A program made the position numbers and the translations under genes. 64,000 nt of DNA from Cordia subcordata (Eukaryota; Streptophyta; Magnoliopsida; Boraginales; Cordiaceae), in contig JAPTOF010000031.1 in the NCBI GenBank assembly GCA_028554755.1, positions 744,001-808,000 on the forward strand, given 5' to 3'. Positions 1 through 10,550 of the stretch are shown one piece after another. The notes under the pieces were generated by a model. That model had not been told where the DNA came from and searched no databases. It saw only the letters and a list, made by a program, of their open reading frames with translations. Within the stretch, counting starts at the first letter, position 1. Every line of letters starts with the position of its first letter.

Positions 1-848
1 AAATCTAAGCTACAGGCAAGAAAATAAAAGTGCAGTGCATGAGTGAGATGGGGAAATCAAGTGATCTAATGCAGTCAAACACGTGAGAATGGGAACTAGG
101 GTGATTTCATCTTACTTATGGGTGATTAGTACATCTTGCTAAGGTTGCTTCATGGATTAAACTAAGAGCTCTCGTCTAGACCTCTAATTAGCCTTTTAAT
201 TGGTACCCTAAGCCTCAATACGGGTCTGTCCCTAGGTGGCGAGACCTAGCATTATGACATGGTCTTTATGACATAGGAATTAGGGCTAGCTAATAGGATT
301 CTAGGTGATTAAGATCGATCTAACCTTAGCACTTAGTCCTCTAATTAGTTCCCTAATCTAGCCCTGGGACTCGGTACGAGTTTGTCCCTAGGCTTTGCCC
401 CACTTAGAGCTCCATCATGGTCCTTATCAACCTAGGGCATTAGGGTTAACTAACTAGTCTTCCTAAATGAACTAAGGTCAACTAAACCTATCAAGACATC
501 TATTGGCTAGATTTAAAGGGAAAGGGGGCTCGGCCTAGGCTAATCACCAGTTGTGCACCATCGATCACATCATAGTAGCGGGTGTTGACATTTAAGTACG
601 AGGTATACACATTTAGGGCATGGTATTTGAGAATACTCTAGAATACTCTACTACTGAGCACATAGACATGCTTAGATTGCATCTAATTAAGCAATAACAC
701 CCAATATATAAGCTATACAATCTATTTATGTTATTAAGTATGCAAACACATATATATAGACATGTATATAGGCATACCCACTTCATGTAATCACCACACA
801 AACACATGGACATATATGTAAAATAACCTTTGAAACCCTAAGCACAAA

Positions 849-849
<1 letters not shown>

Positions 850-889
<40 letters not shown>
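850..889. repeat. (TA)n microsatellite
   Basis: About 20 uninterrupted TA units inside the left H LTR. The plus-strand copy of the LTR has no such run, so it expanded after the copies diverged. Confidence 0.95.
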
Positions 890-892
<3 letters not shown>

Positions 893-1494
893 CCATCAAG
901 TACTCATTACAGAGTAATAGTAATCAATCTATAAATACGAGAGTAATCACTCTACATAGCTCTAATCAAACACAATTAACTTGGGATAAAAGAGAGATAC
1001 ACCCCTAACCAAAGCCATGCTTTACAATTCAAGAGCTTTGTCTAAATCATAGTGTTTGATCTTCTTAGAGGCTTGATTCCAAAGTGTTTTAGTGTTTAAA
1101 AGAGTATGAGTGAGGTGGGTTTAGTGGGATTTAGGGTTCATGGAAATTGGTGTATGAAATAGTAGGTGTTATCTGCTAAAAAAAGGCTGAAAGTGGCTTA
1201 AATAGAATAGAATTTGCGCATGACCAGGGGCCTTGGCCGGTCGACCAGCCTAGCACTTAGGTCAACTGACCTAATGGCTTAAACTTTTGTTACTTAGGTC
1301 AACTGACCTAGTGGCTTAAACTTTTGTTTTGGTTGCTCAACCAAGCTAGTCAACTTGCCCTAGAAGGGGGTCAACTGGCCAAGTTAAAGACTTGGCCAAT
1401 TTTTTTTCCTCGCAGGCCGATTTCTTCTTAGGTGCTTCAATCTTCAGCTGGCCGCTTCCAAATGCACTTTTCTTCATTACTTTGCTCTAAAAAC

Positions 1495-2225
1495 AACTCT
1501 CTTAGTAGGACTCTCTCCAAAATCTTTATCAATAGGGCTATAGTCACGATCTGTACACTCAGAAAGACCACTAGGTGTAGGTACTGGTTATTCAACTTCT
1601 ACCCTATTATCTACTTTCTTATTGCTCTTAAAAGTGGTAACAGCTTTGGCCTGGGCCTAAGGGGGATAAGTGGTACTGGTGGAAGAATAGGACTTGACTC
1701 TAGGGTTTATCTCCACCTGAAGGAAACTTCCTGGTGTCTTTAGTGCTGATTTGACTAACAAGTTGCCTTAACTGTGCCTCTATCCTAGCCATCTACTGCC
1801 TATAGTTAGCCAACTCTTGCCTATTATTCGCTATCTCCTATTACTGACTAGCTAATTCCTGCTACTGATTTTGAATAAACTGCATCAACTTCATCACATT
1901 GTTGCTAGAGGACTGGCTACTAGAAGGAGCAGGTAATGCCTAGGGCTAAGGAGCACTAGTGAGCCTAGGGTAATTGACATTGTAGAACCCTAAGAGATTT
2001 GTAGGAAGGGGTTACTACTATAGCGAGGCCTGGGGCTGGGAGTGGGAAGTCTCATGCTAACCCTATCTCTGAGAGAACTTAAGATAAGTTTTAGAGTATG
2101 AATTGTGCTCATGAAAATATCCCTGTGTAGCACATATATGGTCCTGCATGAAATTAAGAAACTAGGGCACTAAAGGGCAAGCTATAGTCTCGTGAGATAA
2201 CTCGAAGCATAAAGCTTACCGCGAC
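1495..2225 (-). pseudogene. Gypsy (Athila-like) gag C-terminal fragment inside an LTR
   Basis: Minus-strand translation gives the conserved run SHET-ACPL (the end of a gag zinc knuckle), CATQGYFHEHNSYS, then a Gln/Pro-rich tail with LMQFIQNQ and QMARIEAQLRQLVSQ. It lines up with gag of element B (42050-42500) and element A (34100-34640). It carries several stops and no start and is about 240 codons of a full gag. It is bounded on both sides by LTR sequence rather than by gag or protease. It is a captured, non-functional piece. Confidence 0.75.
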
Positions 2226-2356
2226 TATGAACATGTAAATCCTAATATGCATAGGTATGACCTAAAATGCTATAATAATACACTAAATAAAGTTCAAAAC
2301 ACCTTGAAACAAGTGTACATATGCAATGCATAAGCACACACAAAACTAACACAACA

Positions 2357-2671
2357 ACACCCCCAAACCTTCTCCTTGCTTGTCCCCAAGCAAGCCTAAA
2401 CCTAAGCTTATCTCAAGGTTGGTAAAGAGGGTTGCCTAGAGGATTGACTCGCTATCACGGTCAGCCTAAGAAGCATGAAGGGAGCATTCTTATTGCAGAG
2501 AGATTCTCAAGTCTCTTTGGATCCTTTCTCGACTCATAAAGGGCCTTGAACCTCGTGGAAAGTTTCCGAGTAGCCAAACCACTATAAGCCTAGGATTCTA
2601 ATGCACACACTCGAGATGTTGAGACTTCGTGCCCTCTCAACTAACATGGCCTTCCCAACATGCACAAAGCC
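2357..2671 (-). mobile_element. Gypsy 3'UTR remnant with hairpin and polypurine tract (family H, left)
   Basis: Minus-strand sequence matches the 3'UTR ends of the right H copy (4640-4949), A (50420-50738) and B (47710-48032). The perfect hairpin CTTGCTTGGGGACAAGCAAG lies at 2375-2394, and a purine-rich stretch ending GGGGGTGT abuts the LTR, the expected place of the plus-strand primer. The match stops at about 2672, where the orientation flips. Confidence 0.8.
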
Positions 2672-3430
2672 TTAAAGATATAGTGATTTATTATAGGACA
2701 GGGATCATTGAGTTCATATTTGGGAATTTGAAGGGACAGGTTAGGGGTATCGAGTCTGCCACTAAGGATAGAATGGGTGACAAAGAGAATTGTTTCTTTA
2801 TAAAGTCTATTATTTCTAGTGATAATCATTCCCATGATTATTTCTTGTCCTTAGAAGATAGATTTGTGCTTGACATGATCATTGAGTAGTTGAATTTGGA
2901 GGTTTTTAATGAGATTCACTTAGGGAGTGATGCGTTTTCCTTAATAGATACTCCTGATTCTCATGTCAATGAGTCCTTTGATTCACTCTTAGCCTCGAGC
3001 GATATTGGTGAGCTTGATGAGATTATTACTCCGATTAACTCTGGCATCTCTCTTTTTGAATTGAATACCTCTTCCATTCTCTTATCTGCTCTTAGATCTA
3101 GTCAGACCATTGCTATAGATCCTTTCTTAGTTGAGAGTAGTCCTGAGCTTCCACCGAGTGTGCTTCCTACTCTTTCAAAGTCCCCATCTTTGCACATTGC
3201 TCCCAATCATATAGAGGATAATGCTTCATTTTCTCCCTAGATTCTGCTAAAGTTTAGGTTAGCTACTAGTGAATTAAGTTTAAGAGAAGAGGTTCGAGTG
3301 TTCAACCCAGGCATAGAAAAGTGTGTTGCTGCATCATTTATTACCTACCACATGAGATGCACATATTTTGATCCATTTCTTTTATTTGAGAATGCCCAAC
3401 GTGATCTTGTGTACACATTCTTATAGCATG
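2672..3430 (+). pseudogene. Unrecognised gypsy-internal coding remnant
   Basis: An almost open plus-strand frame is interrupted by a TAG at 2887-2889, continues open to 3240, then runs on past another stop to about 3425. The translation is acidic and Ser/Leu-rich, with stretches such as SSDIGELDEIITPINSG and VFNPGIEKCVAASF. I recognise no reverse transcriptase, integrase or zinc-knuckle motif. Its beginning (GIIEFIFGNLKG) faintly resembles the end of a gypsy protease region. It is followed by a typical gypsy 3'UTR, so it is internal retroelement sequence, possibly of a deleted or non-autonomous form. A host exon is less likely. Confidence 0.35.
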
Positions 3431-4949
3431 AGTTCAGATCTTCGAGGTGTTAGATGTACAGTATTGATTGCATTTTTCTTTTATTGTTTCCATTTGCCTT
3501 TTTCTATTCTAATTTGCTTATTTGGTAGTATCTGCCCAAGGATTTTAAGCATCTAGGGGTGTAAAATCTAGCACTATTAGGAAGCACCCTAGAAATTCTA
3601 ATAGTTAGAGTTTGTTTGTTGAGTTCTTTACTTTTTCTTTTCTTAGCACAATTTTTTTTCATTTCTTTTCTTTTTTGATTTTCATTTCTCTTGTATTCAT
3701 TGCTTTCCATACATAAAGCTTTGTCATTTACTCTTGCCATTGTGAGCTTTTAATGTTGTGTTTGATGATTTCCTTTGTAGATCTTTTGAGTTAAGGGGAA
3801 ATTGGGTGGAAAGGAAGTCCATGGACACATTCATCAAAACATGACAAACGCAATTTGATGCTATACAAGGTTGTGTCTATCCACCCTCCACTTATCCCCT
3901 CCTATCTACCCTGTCCCCGCTACCCTTACATGGTTTGTAATGTTTAGTCGTTTGTTAAGTAATATGGTTCTATTTGGTTGAGGAGAAAAGCATTTAGGTT
4001 TTGGGGTATGAGAGTTTGGTTTTATTTTCTTATGCTTTCTTAGGGTAGATTGTATTATGTGCTTAGAATGGTGAAAATTTTTCGATTTTTATGCATATAG
4101 AGTTGTTTATTTCTTGGTTGATCGTTGTGTTGGCTATTCGAATTGACTCTACAGATTGGCGAAAATGAGTTGCATTGTGGGGAAGTGCATTCAGTGGATT
4201 AAAAATGGGGTCTTGGAGGGGTACCCTTAAAAGTTGTAGGGAGTGAGGACCTTCAAGAATGACCCTTGTAGCCACCCTATAGCTTGGTAGGAAAGAGTGT
4301 TGAAAAATGGTTGTTGATATGAGTGCCCCTTCTTTGATTGGTTCTATTTTATGTGCATAAGTCGTTCCTTTTTCTTTTTCTTGTGTAAATGCAATTTAAA
4401 TTATGAAAAATCCAAAAAAATTGGAAAAGGGGAAAAAAGTGCAAGAATGTCAAAATGTTAAAAAATAAAAAAAAATTGAAAAAGGGAAAAATCCAAAAGC
4501 ACCAAAAAGTTATAGGAATAAGTGCATAAGTGACACAATGTCAACTTAACACAAGCTATCCTCTATGTAGATACGTGAATAAGGCTTTTTATAAGCCATT
4601 GTGTATGTATATTCTCTCTCTTCTAGTCCTTGAGGCTTTACGAATGCTTGGGAGGCCATGTTAATAGAAGGGGCATGAAATGTCAACGTCCTAAGTACGT
4701 GCGTTAGAATCCTAGACTTGGGGTGGTTTGGCTACTCGGGAACTTCCCACGAGGTTCGAGGCCCTTTATGAGTAGAGCAAGGATCCAAAGAAACTTGAGG
4801 ATCTCTCTATAATAGGAATGCCCTCTTCTTGCTTCTTAGGCTAATTGTGATAGTGAGTCAATTCCTTAGGCAACCCTTCGTATCGTCTTTAGACGTAAAC
4901 TTAGATTTGGGATTGCTTGGGGACAAGCAAGGAGAAGGTTTGGGGGTGT
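3431..4949 (+). mobile_element. Gypsy 3'UTR, family H (right)
   Basis: Noncoding. It matches the 3'UTRs of A and B in order: the CTATTAGGAAGCACC box at 3574-3588, a pyrimidine-rich tract (3600-3700), the 'GTATCTATCC' region near 3870, AAAATCC-rich low-complexity DNA at 4380-4500, then the hairpin TTGCTTGGGGACAAGCAA at 4913-4930 and a purine tract ending just before the LTR. No env-like ORF is visible in it. Confidence 0.75.
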
Positions 4950-6630
4950 TGATGTGTTCATTTTGCTTGTTTACATATTGCTTGTATATACTTGTTTTGA
5001 GGTGTTATGAGCCTCATTTAATGTATTAGTATAGCATTTAGGTCGTACTTGTGCATATTAGGGTTTATATATTCATAGTTAAAGTTATGACTTAAATGCT
5101 ACACTAATGTGCATTGTTGCTTATTTTAGGTGTGGTTCAGAGAGATAATTGGAGCTTGATTGAGGGTGCTTAGAGTATGGAACAAAGCAAAGGGGGTTTC
5201 GGACATAAAGAAATGAAGAAAAGTGCATTTGCAGGTGGTCGAGCAAAAGAAGGAGCGACCGAGGCAAAACCGAGCTCAACAGGAGCCAAATTGGAGCTTG
5301 CAAACAAGGAATGAAAAGGACAAATTTTGGACAAGTTTTAAGGTGCAAACGATATCTTAAGAGATCCTTAAAAGTGGTACGAAGCCATAAAAAAGAACAG
5401 TGAACGAATTGGAGCCAAAACGAGCAAGATGTTAACATTTTACTGTAAATATTAGTCAACCTTTAGTGAAGGCCAGTCGACCTACCCCCAAGATTGCTCC
5501 CCCATCTAGTCCTCCCAGCCCTACGTGTTGGCAGTTCTATTTAAGCCACTTTTTAGCCATTTTTGAGGGGGAGAACCTACTATTTAATACACCTACTTCC
5601 TAAAACCTAAAAATCCACCAAAATCCACCTCATAAACTCAATCTCACATCAATAGCATCTATAATCATACTTGGATTTGAAGATTAAACCAGAATTTAGA
5701 GGGTTTTAGAGCAAGATTTATAAAGAGCAAGCAAGGATAATGAGGGAGACCTATATTCTTCTCTTTATTCTTGGCTATATTATGCTAGATTAGCTCCAAA
5801 TTAGGGATGATTGCTATTTTTGTAATGTGTTAAGGATTTAAACACTTGTTTTGAGATATGGATGGTTATTTACAAATGCTTTGTTCTTATATTCTATGAC
5901 TTGAATTTGAACATGTCAAGGTGTTTAATGAAATGCCTCTATGAGTTTGCATGTGTAATTTGTGCTTAGATGTTAATAATGGCATGAACCCTACATGCAA
6001 CTACATTTGTGTTAATTAATTGTGTTGTTAATTCCTTTAAGATAGTAGGTAATCACCTCTAGTATGAAACATGGCTAATAGGGTACCATTATCACTTACT
6101 TGACCTGGAGCACTTAATATCTAGTTTAAAACACAACTAAAAGGTTAAACTCCCTATATGGACATTAATCATTACCCAAGGCATTTAGAACTAGGCCTAA
6201 AAGCCAGAACTAGCTAGGACAAACCTCTACCTCTAATTGGGCCCGATTAGGGATAGGGTTGGACGATATTTATAGGTGGTAAGTCTAGTAGTCTAAGCCC
6301 GCAATTGGAGTAATCAAACCATCAATAGCCTCAAAACAAGGTTAGGAAGCCAAATCCATCCCAAAGGAGTAATCACCCTAAAGTTCTCCCAAACCCTTGT
6401 AGATCATCACTTCCATAACTTGTTTATACCGCCATTCTTGTTAGTTAAGTTTATTTCTCTCAGTTTAGGTTTGCAATTAGAGCTCTAATCAATCCAAAAA
6501 TTCCAAAAAGAGTAGGCAGAACCACACGTAACTAGGGTAGGACTCAACTGCACCTAGATAGCCTCCTTGTGGACACAACTTCGCACTCATACACGTTATA
6601 CTATTACAACCCATGCACTTACAAGTAACA
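4950..6630 (+). repeat. Gypsy LTR, family H (right copy)
   Basis: Starts TGATGTGTTCATTTTGC after the purine tract. It has GTCGACC-type motifs near 5457-5482 and a TATA-like CTATTTAAGCC at about 5536. The later half carries the 'ctagccaat / taggtttgt / acctaggga' type repeats shared with the A and B LTRs, ending in a region like CCTCCTTGTGG (6561). The exact 3' end is lost: it fades into copia E sequence at about 6630-6640. About 1.7 kb, close to the 1.8-1.95 kb of the A and B LTRs. Confidence 0.8.
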
Positions 6631-6639
6631 CTCTTAAAG

Positions 6640-7487
6640 GTTTATGATCATCTACAAGAGGAAGAGAGGAGATGATAGAAAGGTTGAAACCTAACAAAAG
6701 GAAGAGAGGAGCTAATGGAAAGGTTGAAATGTTCAAGCTTGGTTGGTAGACATGGGTTAAGCCCAGAAAGAAGGTTTCAATCTTTGGTTGCCATGTTTAA
6801 ATCCATTAGGTTACTCCTTGCAGTCTCGTTATAACTGCAAGATATGGAAAATGGACGTCAAGAGAGCTTTTCTTAATGGAAAGCTTGACAAGACCATTTA
6901 CATCACCTAGCCAAATAAATACATTGCAGCAAACCAGGAACTCATGGTGTGCAAGCTTAAGAAGTCTATTTATGGGCTCAAGCAAGCATCTAAGGCATGG
7001 AACATCAAGTTTGATCATGCAATCAAGTCCTTTGGCTTTGAGCAAAACATTGACTGACCATGTTGTACAAGAGGTGCAATAGAAACGCTATGTCTTTCCT
7101 AATTCTCTATATGAATAACATTTTATTGATTGGGAATGATGTGGAGAAGTTATAATCCATAAAGGTTTGGTTATCTTCTCAGTTCCATATGAAGGATAAG
7201 GGAGAGGCAAGCTATATTCTTGGAATCAAGATAATACAAGACCGAAAAAGTAAGAGGCTTGCATTATCCCAAGCTTTCTACATAGAGAAGATATTAGTTA
7301 GGCATAATATTGAAATCTCCAAGAAAGGTTTCTTACCTTCCAAACAATGAGTTACTCTATCTTGGGACCACGTCTTCAGACACCAGAGGAGATTAAAAAG
7401 ATGAACATACCTTATGCTTCAGCGATGGGAAGCCTTATATATGCCATGATGTGTAGTGTACTAGATATCTGTTACATTGTTGGCATA
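6640..7487 (+). pseudogene. Copia element E: reverse transcriptase fragment (5' part)
   Basis: Plus-strand translation shows the Ty1/copia RT blocks in order: WKMDVKRAFLNGKL, VCKLKKSIYGLKQASKAWN, then LYMNNILLIGND where the family has YVDD, then SYILGIKI and YASAMGSLIYAMMCSVLDICYIVG. The YVDD to YMNN change removes both catalytic aspartates and there are several stops and frameshifts, so it is dead. The gag, protease, integrase and 5' LTR of E are absent. It is cut at 7487 by the insertion of element D and resumes in the same frame at 17187. Confidence 0.85.
6661..6739 (+). repeat. Two-copy 40-bp tandem duplication
   Basis: GAAGAGAGGAG(A/C)T-AT-GAAAGGTTGAAA occurs at 6661 and again at 6701, with only a few differences. 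It lies at the left edge of the E fragment, near the junction with LTR H, and may mark a repair-associated join. Confidence 0.8.
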
Positions 7488-8787
7488 TGTTAGCTAAATA
7501 TTTGCTATTAATTTTGATGATGAAAATATATATGCATTGTTTGACTAAAAAGCTTCTTGTGAAAATAAGAGGATACCTAAGAAGAAGCTTCGAAAGATAG
7601 AAGAAGATATGCAAAATGTACTATTTGAAGAAAGAAAAGATAAGAAGGCATAAGGAGGAGAAGAGATAACATAAGGGGTACCGGATATCATTTTCTCTAT
7701 TGCGCTTTTGTGAAATGCCTATATATTGTATGTGTTTGGGTCAAATTCTTTTTTTCCTTGTTTAAACAAAATTTTAACTCTTGCAAATTTGATTTCACAT
7801 ATGCACAAATGAATTTGAATGCACACATAGAATAAATATGTGTTTTTGGGGTGTTTCAAATCATAACATGTATTTACAAATTATCTCAAAATAATTTGGA
7901 GTTGTGACAATTACACTTAAAATGTTTTATGCATAAGTTTGGTTTTACTTCACTTTTTGGAGTGGTCGGATCCCCTAACCGGTCGACCGGCTGACCTGAG
8001 AGGGTTGCCCAGCCAAGTTAGAGAAGGAAGGAAAAAGCCGGACCCCCTAGCCGGTCGACCGGCTAAGGCGCCTGGCTAAGTTAGAGATGGAAAGGTGCAA
8101 GCCGAACGACCCAGCCGGTCAATGGCTGAACGACTGTTGTAATAAATGCACTAGCCGTTTATTACTGTTCTGGCTTATTTCCTTTCCATTTTCTCACATA
8201 CCAAATACCTAACCCCCAAATCTCCTTAAATACACATTCAAATCATCAAGTGAAGTGTGCAAAATTCATTATTATCATTCAATCAAGCTTTGAGCCATTC
8301 TTTCAATATTTTTGAGCTTTCAAGAGCTTATTCATCTTTTTCTTGAAGAAAAATTTTAGATACCATCTTTTCTTATTCCTTGAGTATATACACACTTTGA
8401 GAGCTAAAAATCTAGTGACATTTAGTCTTTAAAGCTTGTAAAGTGTGGAGAAATCATAAAGAGTGAAACTCTTGGGTTATTTGAAGTTGGGATTCAATGA
8501 GTTGTAAGAACTTGGTTTGTGCTTCACCAAGATTTGAAGAAGCATTATAGTGAAGATTGTTGAAATCCTAAAGGGAGCATCCTTCGGCGGTGGATGTAGG
8601 CTTGGCCAAACAACCTTAAATCGTTTGTTTCTCATCTCCTTATACTTCCATTCTTATACTTGCTTTTATTGCTTACATTATGTTTGATATATTGATTGTA
8701 AGAAGTTGTTAATTTTCTGAGAAATTTTTTCCATGAAAATTAGTAAGTACATCTTAATTCACGCCTCTTAAAATATTTGCACCTACA
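7488..8787 (+). repeat. Element D 5' LTR
   Basis: Starts TGTTAGCTAAATATTTG and ends TTGCACCTACA just before the primer site. U3 carries two perfect palindromes: CCGGTCGACCGG at 7979-7990 and the 16-bp AGCCGGTCGACCGGCT at 8049-8064, plus a decayed third at about 8112. A TATA-like TTAAATACA follows at 8226. The matching 3' LTR is at 15857-17181. Confidence 0.93.
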
Positions 8788-8789
8788 AT

Positions 8790-8801
8790 TGGTATCAGAG
8801 C
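8790..8801 (+). other. Element D primer binding site (initiator tRNA-Met)
   Basis: TGGTATCAGAGC, two bases after the LTR end, is the standard plant copia primer site complementary to the 3' end of initiator tRNA-Met. It is intact here. Confidence 0.95.
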
Positions 8802-8847
8802 TAGGGTTCTACCTATAGTTTAACAGCTAGTATAATTTCTAGCAAAT

Positions 8848-10449
8848 ATGGAGGGAATTTCTATTAACCAAGCACCCCCTTTTAATGGAATGAATTATGC
8901 ATTTTGGAAAATGAGGATGAAAGTGTTTATACAATCACATGATTACGAAGCTTGGAAAATCATAGAAAATGGACCTACCTTACCTACAAAACTAAAAGGT
9001 GATAGGAGAATACCCAAACCTGAAAATGAATGGAATGATGAAGATATTAAATTATTTGAGCTAAATCAAAAAGCATTACATTATTTATTCAATGCTATGA
9101 ATGCAATCGAGTTTGCTAGAGTTGGGATGCACTTCAGCTAAAGAACTTTGGGACCAATTAGAACTTATGAAAGAACTAGCCAAGTGAAAGAATGAAGGAT
9201 TGCTATGCTTGTACATAGATACGAATTATTTAAAATGCTTCCAAATGAAAATGTTGAGCAAATGTTTTCTAGATTTGTTGAAATTACTAATGGTTTGAAA
9301 GCACTTGGAAAGGATTATTCTAATGTAGAGAAGGTAAGGAAAGTGCTAAGGAGCTTGCCATCATCACGGCCACCAAAAATCACGGCCATAAAGGAAGTAA
9401 AGGATTTGAATACATTGGAGCTCAATGAGCTCATTGGGTCACTCATGACTCATGAGCTTGAGATAAAGGACCATGAAGAAGAAGAGAAGAAAGCAAAGAA
9501 GTTCATTGCACTCGTTGCATCAAAATACCCATCAAGTGACGATGAGGAAAATGATGAGGAACCGAAAGATGAAGAAATTGCACTTCAAGCAACACAAGTT
9601 AGAAGAAGAAAGTCAAAGAAGGCAAAGATTTCAAAAAAACAAAATATGCAAAAGATGAATTGAAGTGCTTTAATGGCAACAAGCTGGGACACATAAAGGC
9701 AAATTTTTTGAAACTTTCAAAGAAGAAAGAAAGTAAGGCACTCAAAGCCACGTGAGACTTCTCCGAAAGCGAAGAAGATGAGGAAGAGCAACATGAGGTA
9801 GCCAACTTTTGCCTCATGGCCAATGAGGATGAGGTACTATCTTCACCTTCTCCATCTATCTATTATTCATCTAGTGAAGAAGAGGAAGAGGAATATAGTT
9901 TTGATGAACTAAAAGATGCATTTGCTAAATTACATGATGATTTATCCTTAGGTTTGGCAAAAAATAAGCAATTGCATAGAAATTTGAAACTTTTTCTTAC
10001 CGAAAAAGAAATTTTGGAAAAGAAAATGCCTACCATATAGAAAAAATTGAAATCTTAGAAAAAGAAAATGATTCATATGCCGAAGATTTTGTAAAGTTTG
10101 AAAAAGAGGTCAAAGATTTGAAAAAGAAAAATATGGATTTGAATGGAATTGTTAAAAAATTTACAATGGCAAAGAAAATTTTGAAAAACTTTTGGGAAGT
10201 CAAAAAATATCTTTTGATAAGAGTGGTATTGGATACAAACCTAGCATTAATCAAAAGTATTTCAAAACTTACTTTGTCAAGGCTTCCACCTCTACATCCT
10301 CTTATTCACAAAAACCAAACATTACTTGTACTTATTATGAAAAGAAAGGACATGTATCTACTCATTGTTACTACAAGAAAATTCGTGATAGAGGATCATT
10401 TGTTCTGTATTGGAAAAGACCTAAATGGGTGGTAAAAAACAAAAATTGA
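8848..10449 (+). pseudogene. Element D gag (broken)
   Basis: Starts ATG with MEGISINQAPPFNGMNYAFWK, the usual start of SIRE-like gag (capsid region with FWK and LF-AM-E blocks). A one-base shift near 9126 ends the first frame. The capsid continues in another frame at 9205-9663 (ELFKMLPNENVEQMFSRF, LRSLPSSRPPKITAIKE), then acidic, Lys-rich sequence. The first zinc knuckle (about 9665) has lost its second and last Cys (CFNGNKLGHIKANF). The second (about 10326) reads CTYYEKKGHVSTHC, with the second Cys changed. Between them an acidic EEEEEE segment at 9875-9895 and a Lys/Glu-rich, probably coiled-coil stretch follow the family pattern. Non-functional. Confidence 0.9.
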
Positions 10450-10550
10450 AACTAACGTCAAGGACCCAAAGTGTTGGGGACCCCAAAATAAAGAATCACA
10501 TTTAAATTTCATGTGTGTAGGTATGCAATGAAAGCAAATCAAGCAAAATA

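Larger units (their letters stand above)
1..2356 (-). repeat. Gypsy LTR, family H (left copy), interrupted by a gag fragment, cut by window edge
   Basis: On the minus strand this begins TGTTGTGTTAG directly after a polypurine stretch and hairpin (2357-2400) and matches, segment by segment, the plus-strand LTR at 4950-6630. The first ~130 bases match 4950-5080, and about 1490 down to 1 matches the LTR from about 5190 onward. Between them lies gag-derived sequence that the other copy lacks. The U3 part contains GGCCGGTCGACC near 1236 and a TATA-like TATTTAAGCC at about 1190-1200. The far end lies outside the window. This is the LTR of an Athila-like Ty3/gypsy element by analogy with elements A and B. 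Confidence 0.75.

Noticed and set aside
850..889. (TA)n run as origin or matrix attachment site
   Set aside because: A simple microsatellite absent from the homologous LTR; nothing supports a function.
1432..1743. 103-codon plus-strand open frame
   Set aside because: It is the antisense of the gag fragment; antisense frames with the same SGLGLRGISG-like sequence appear at 34549-34809 and 42398-42715.
7979..8125. Spaced short repeats resembling a CRISPR array
   Set aside because: Plant LTR context, palindromic motifs at irregular spacing, no constant repeat length.
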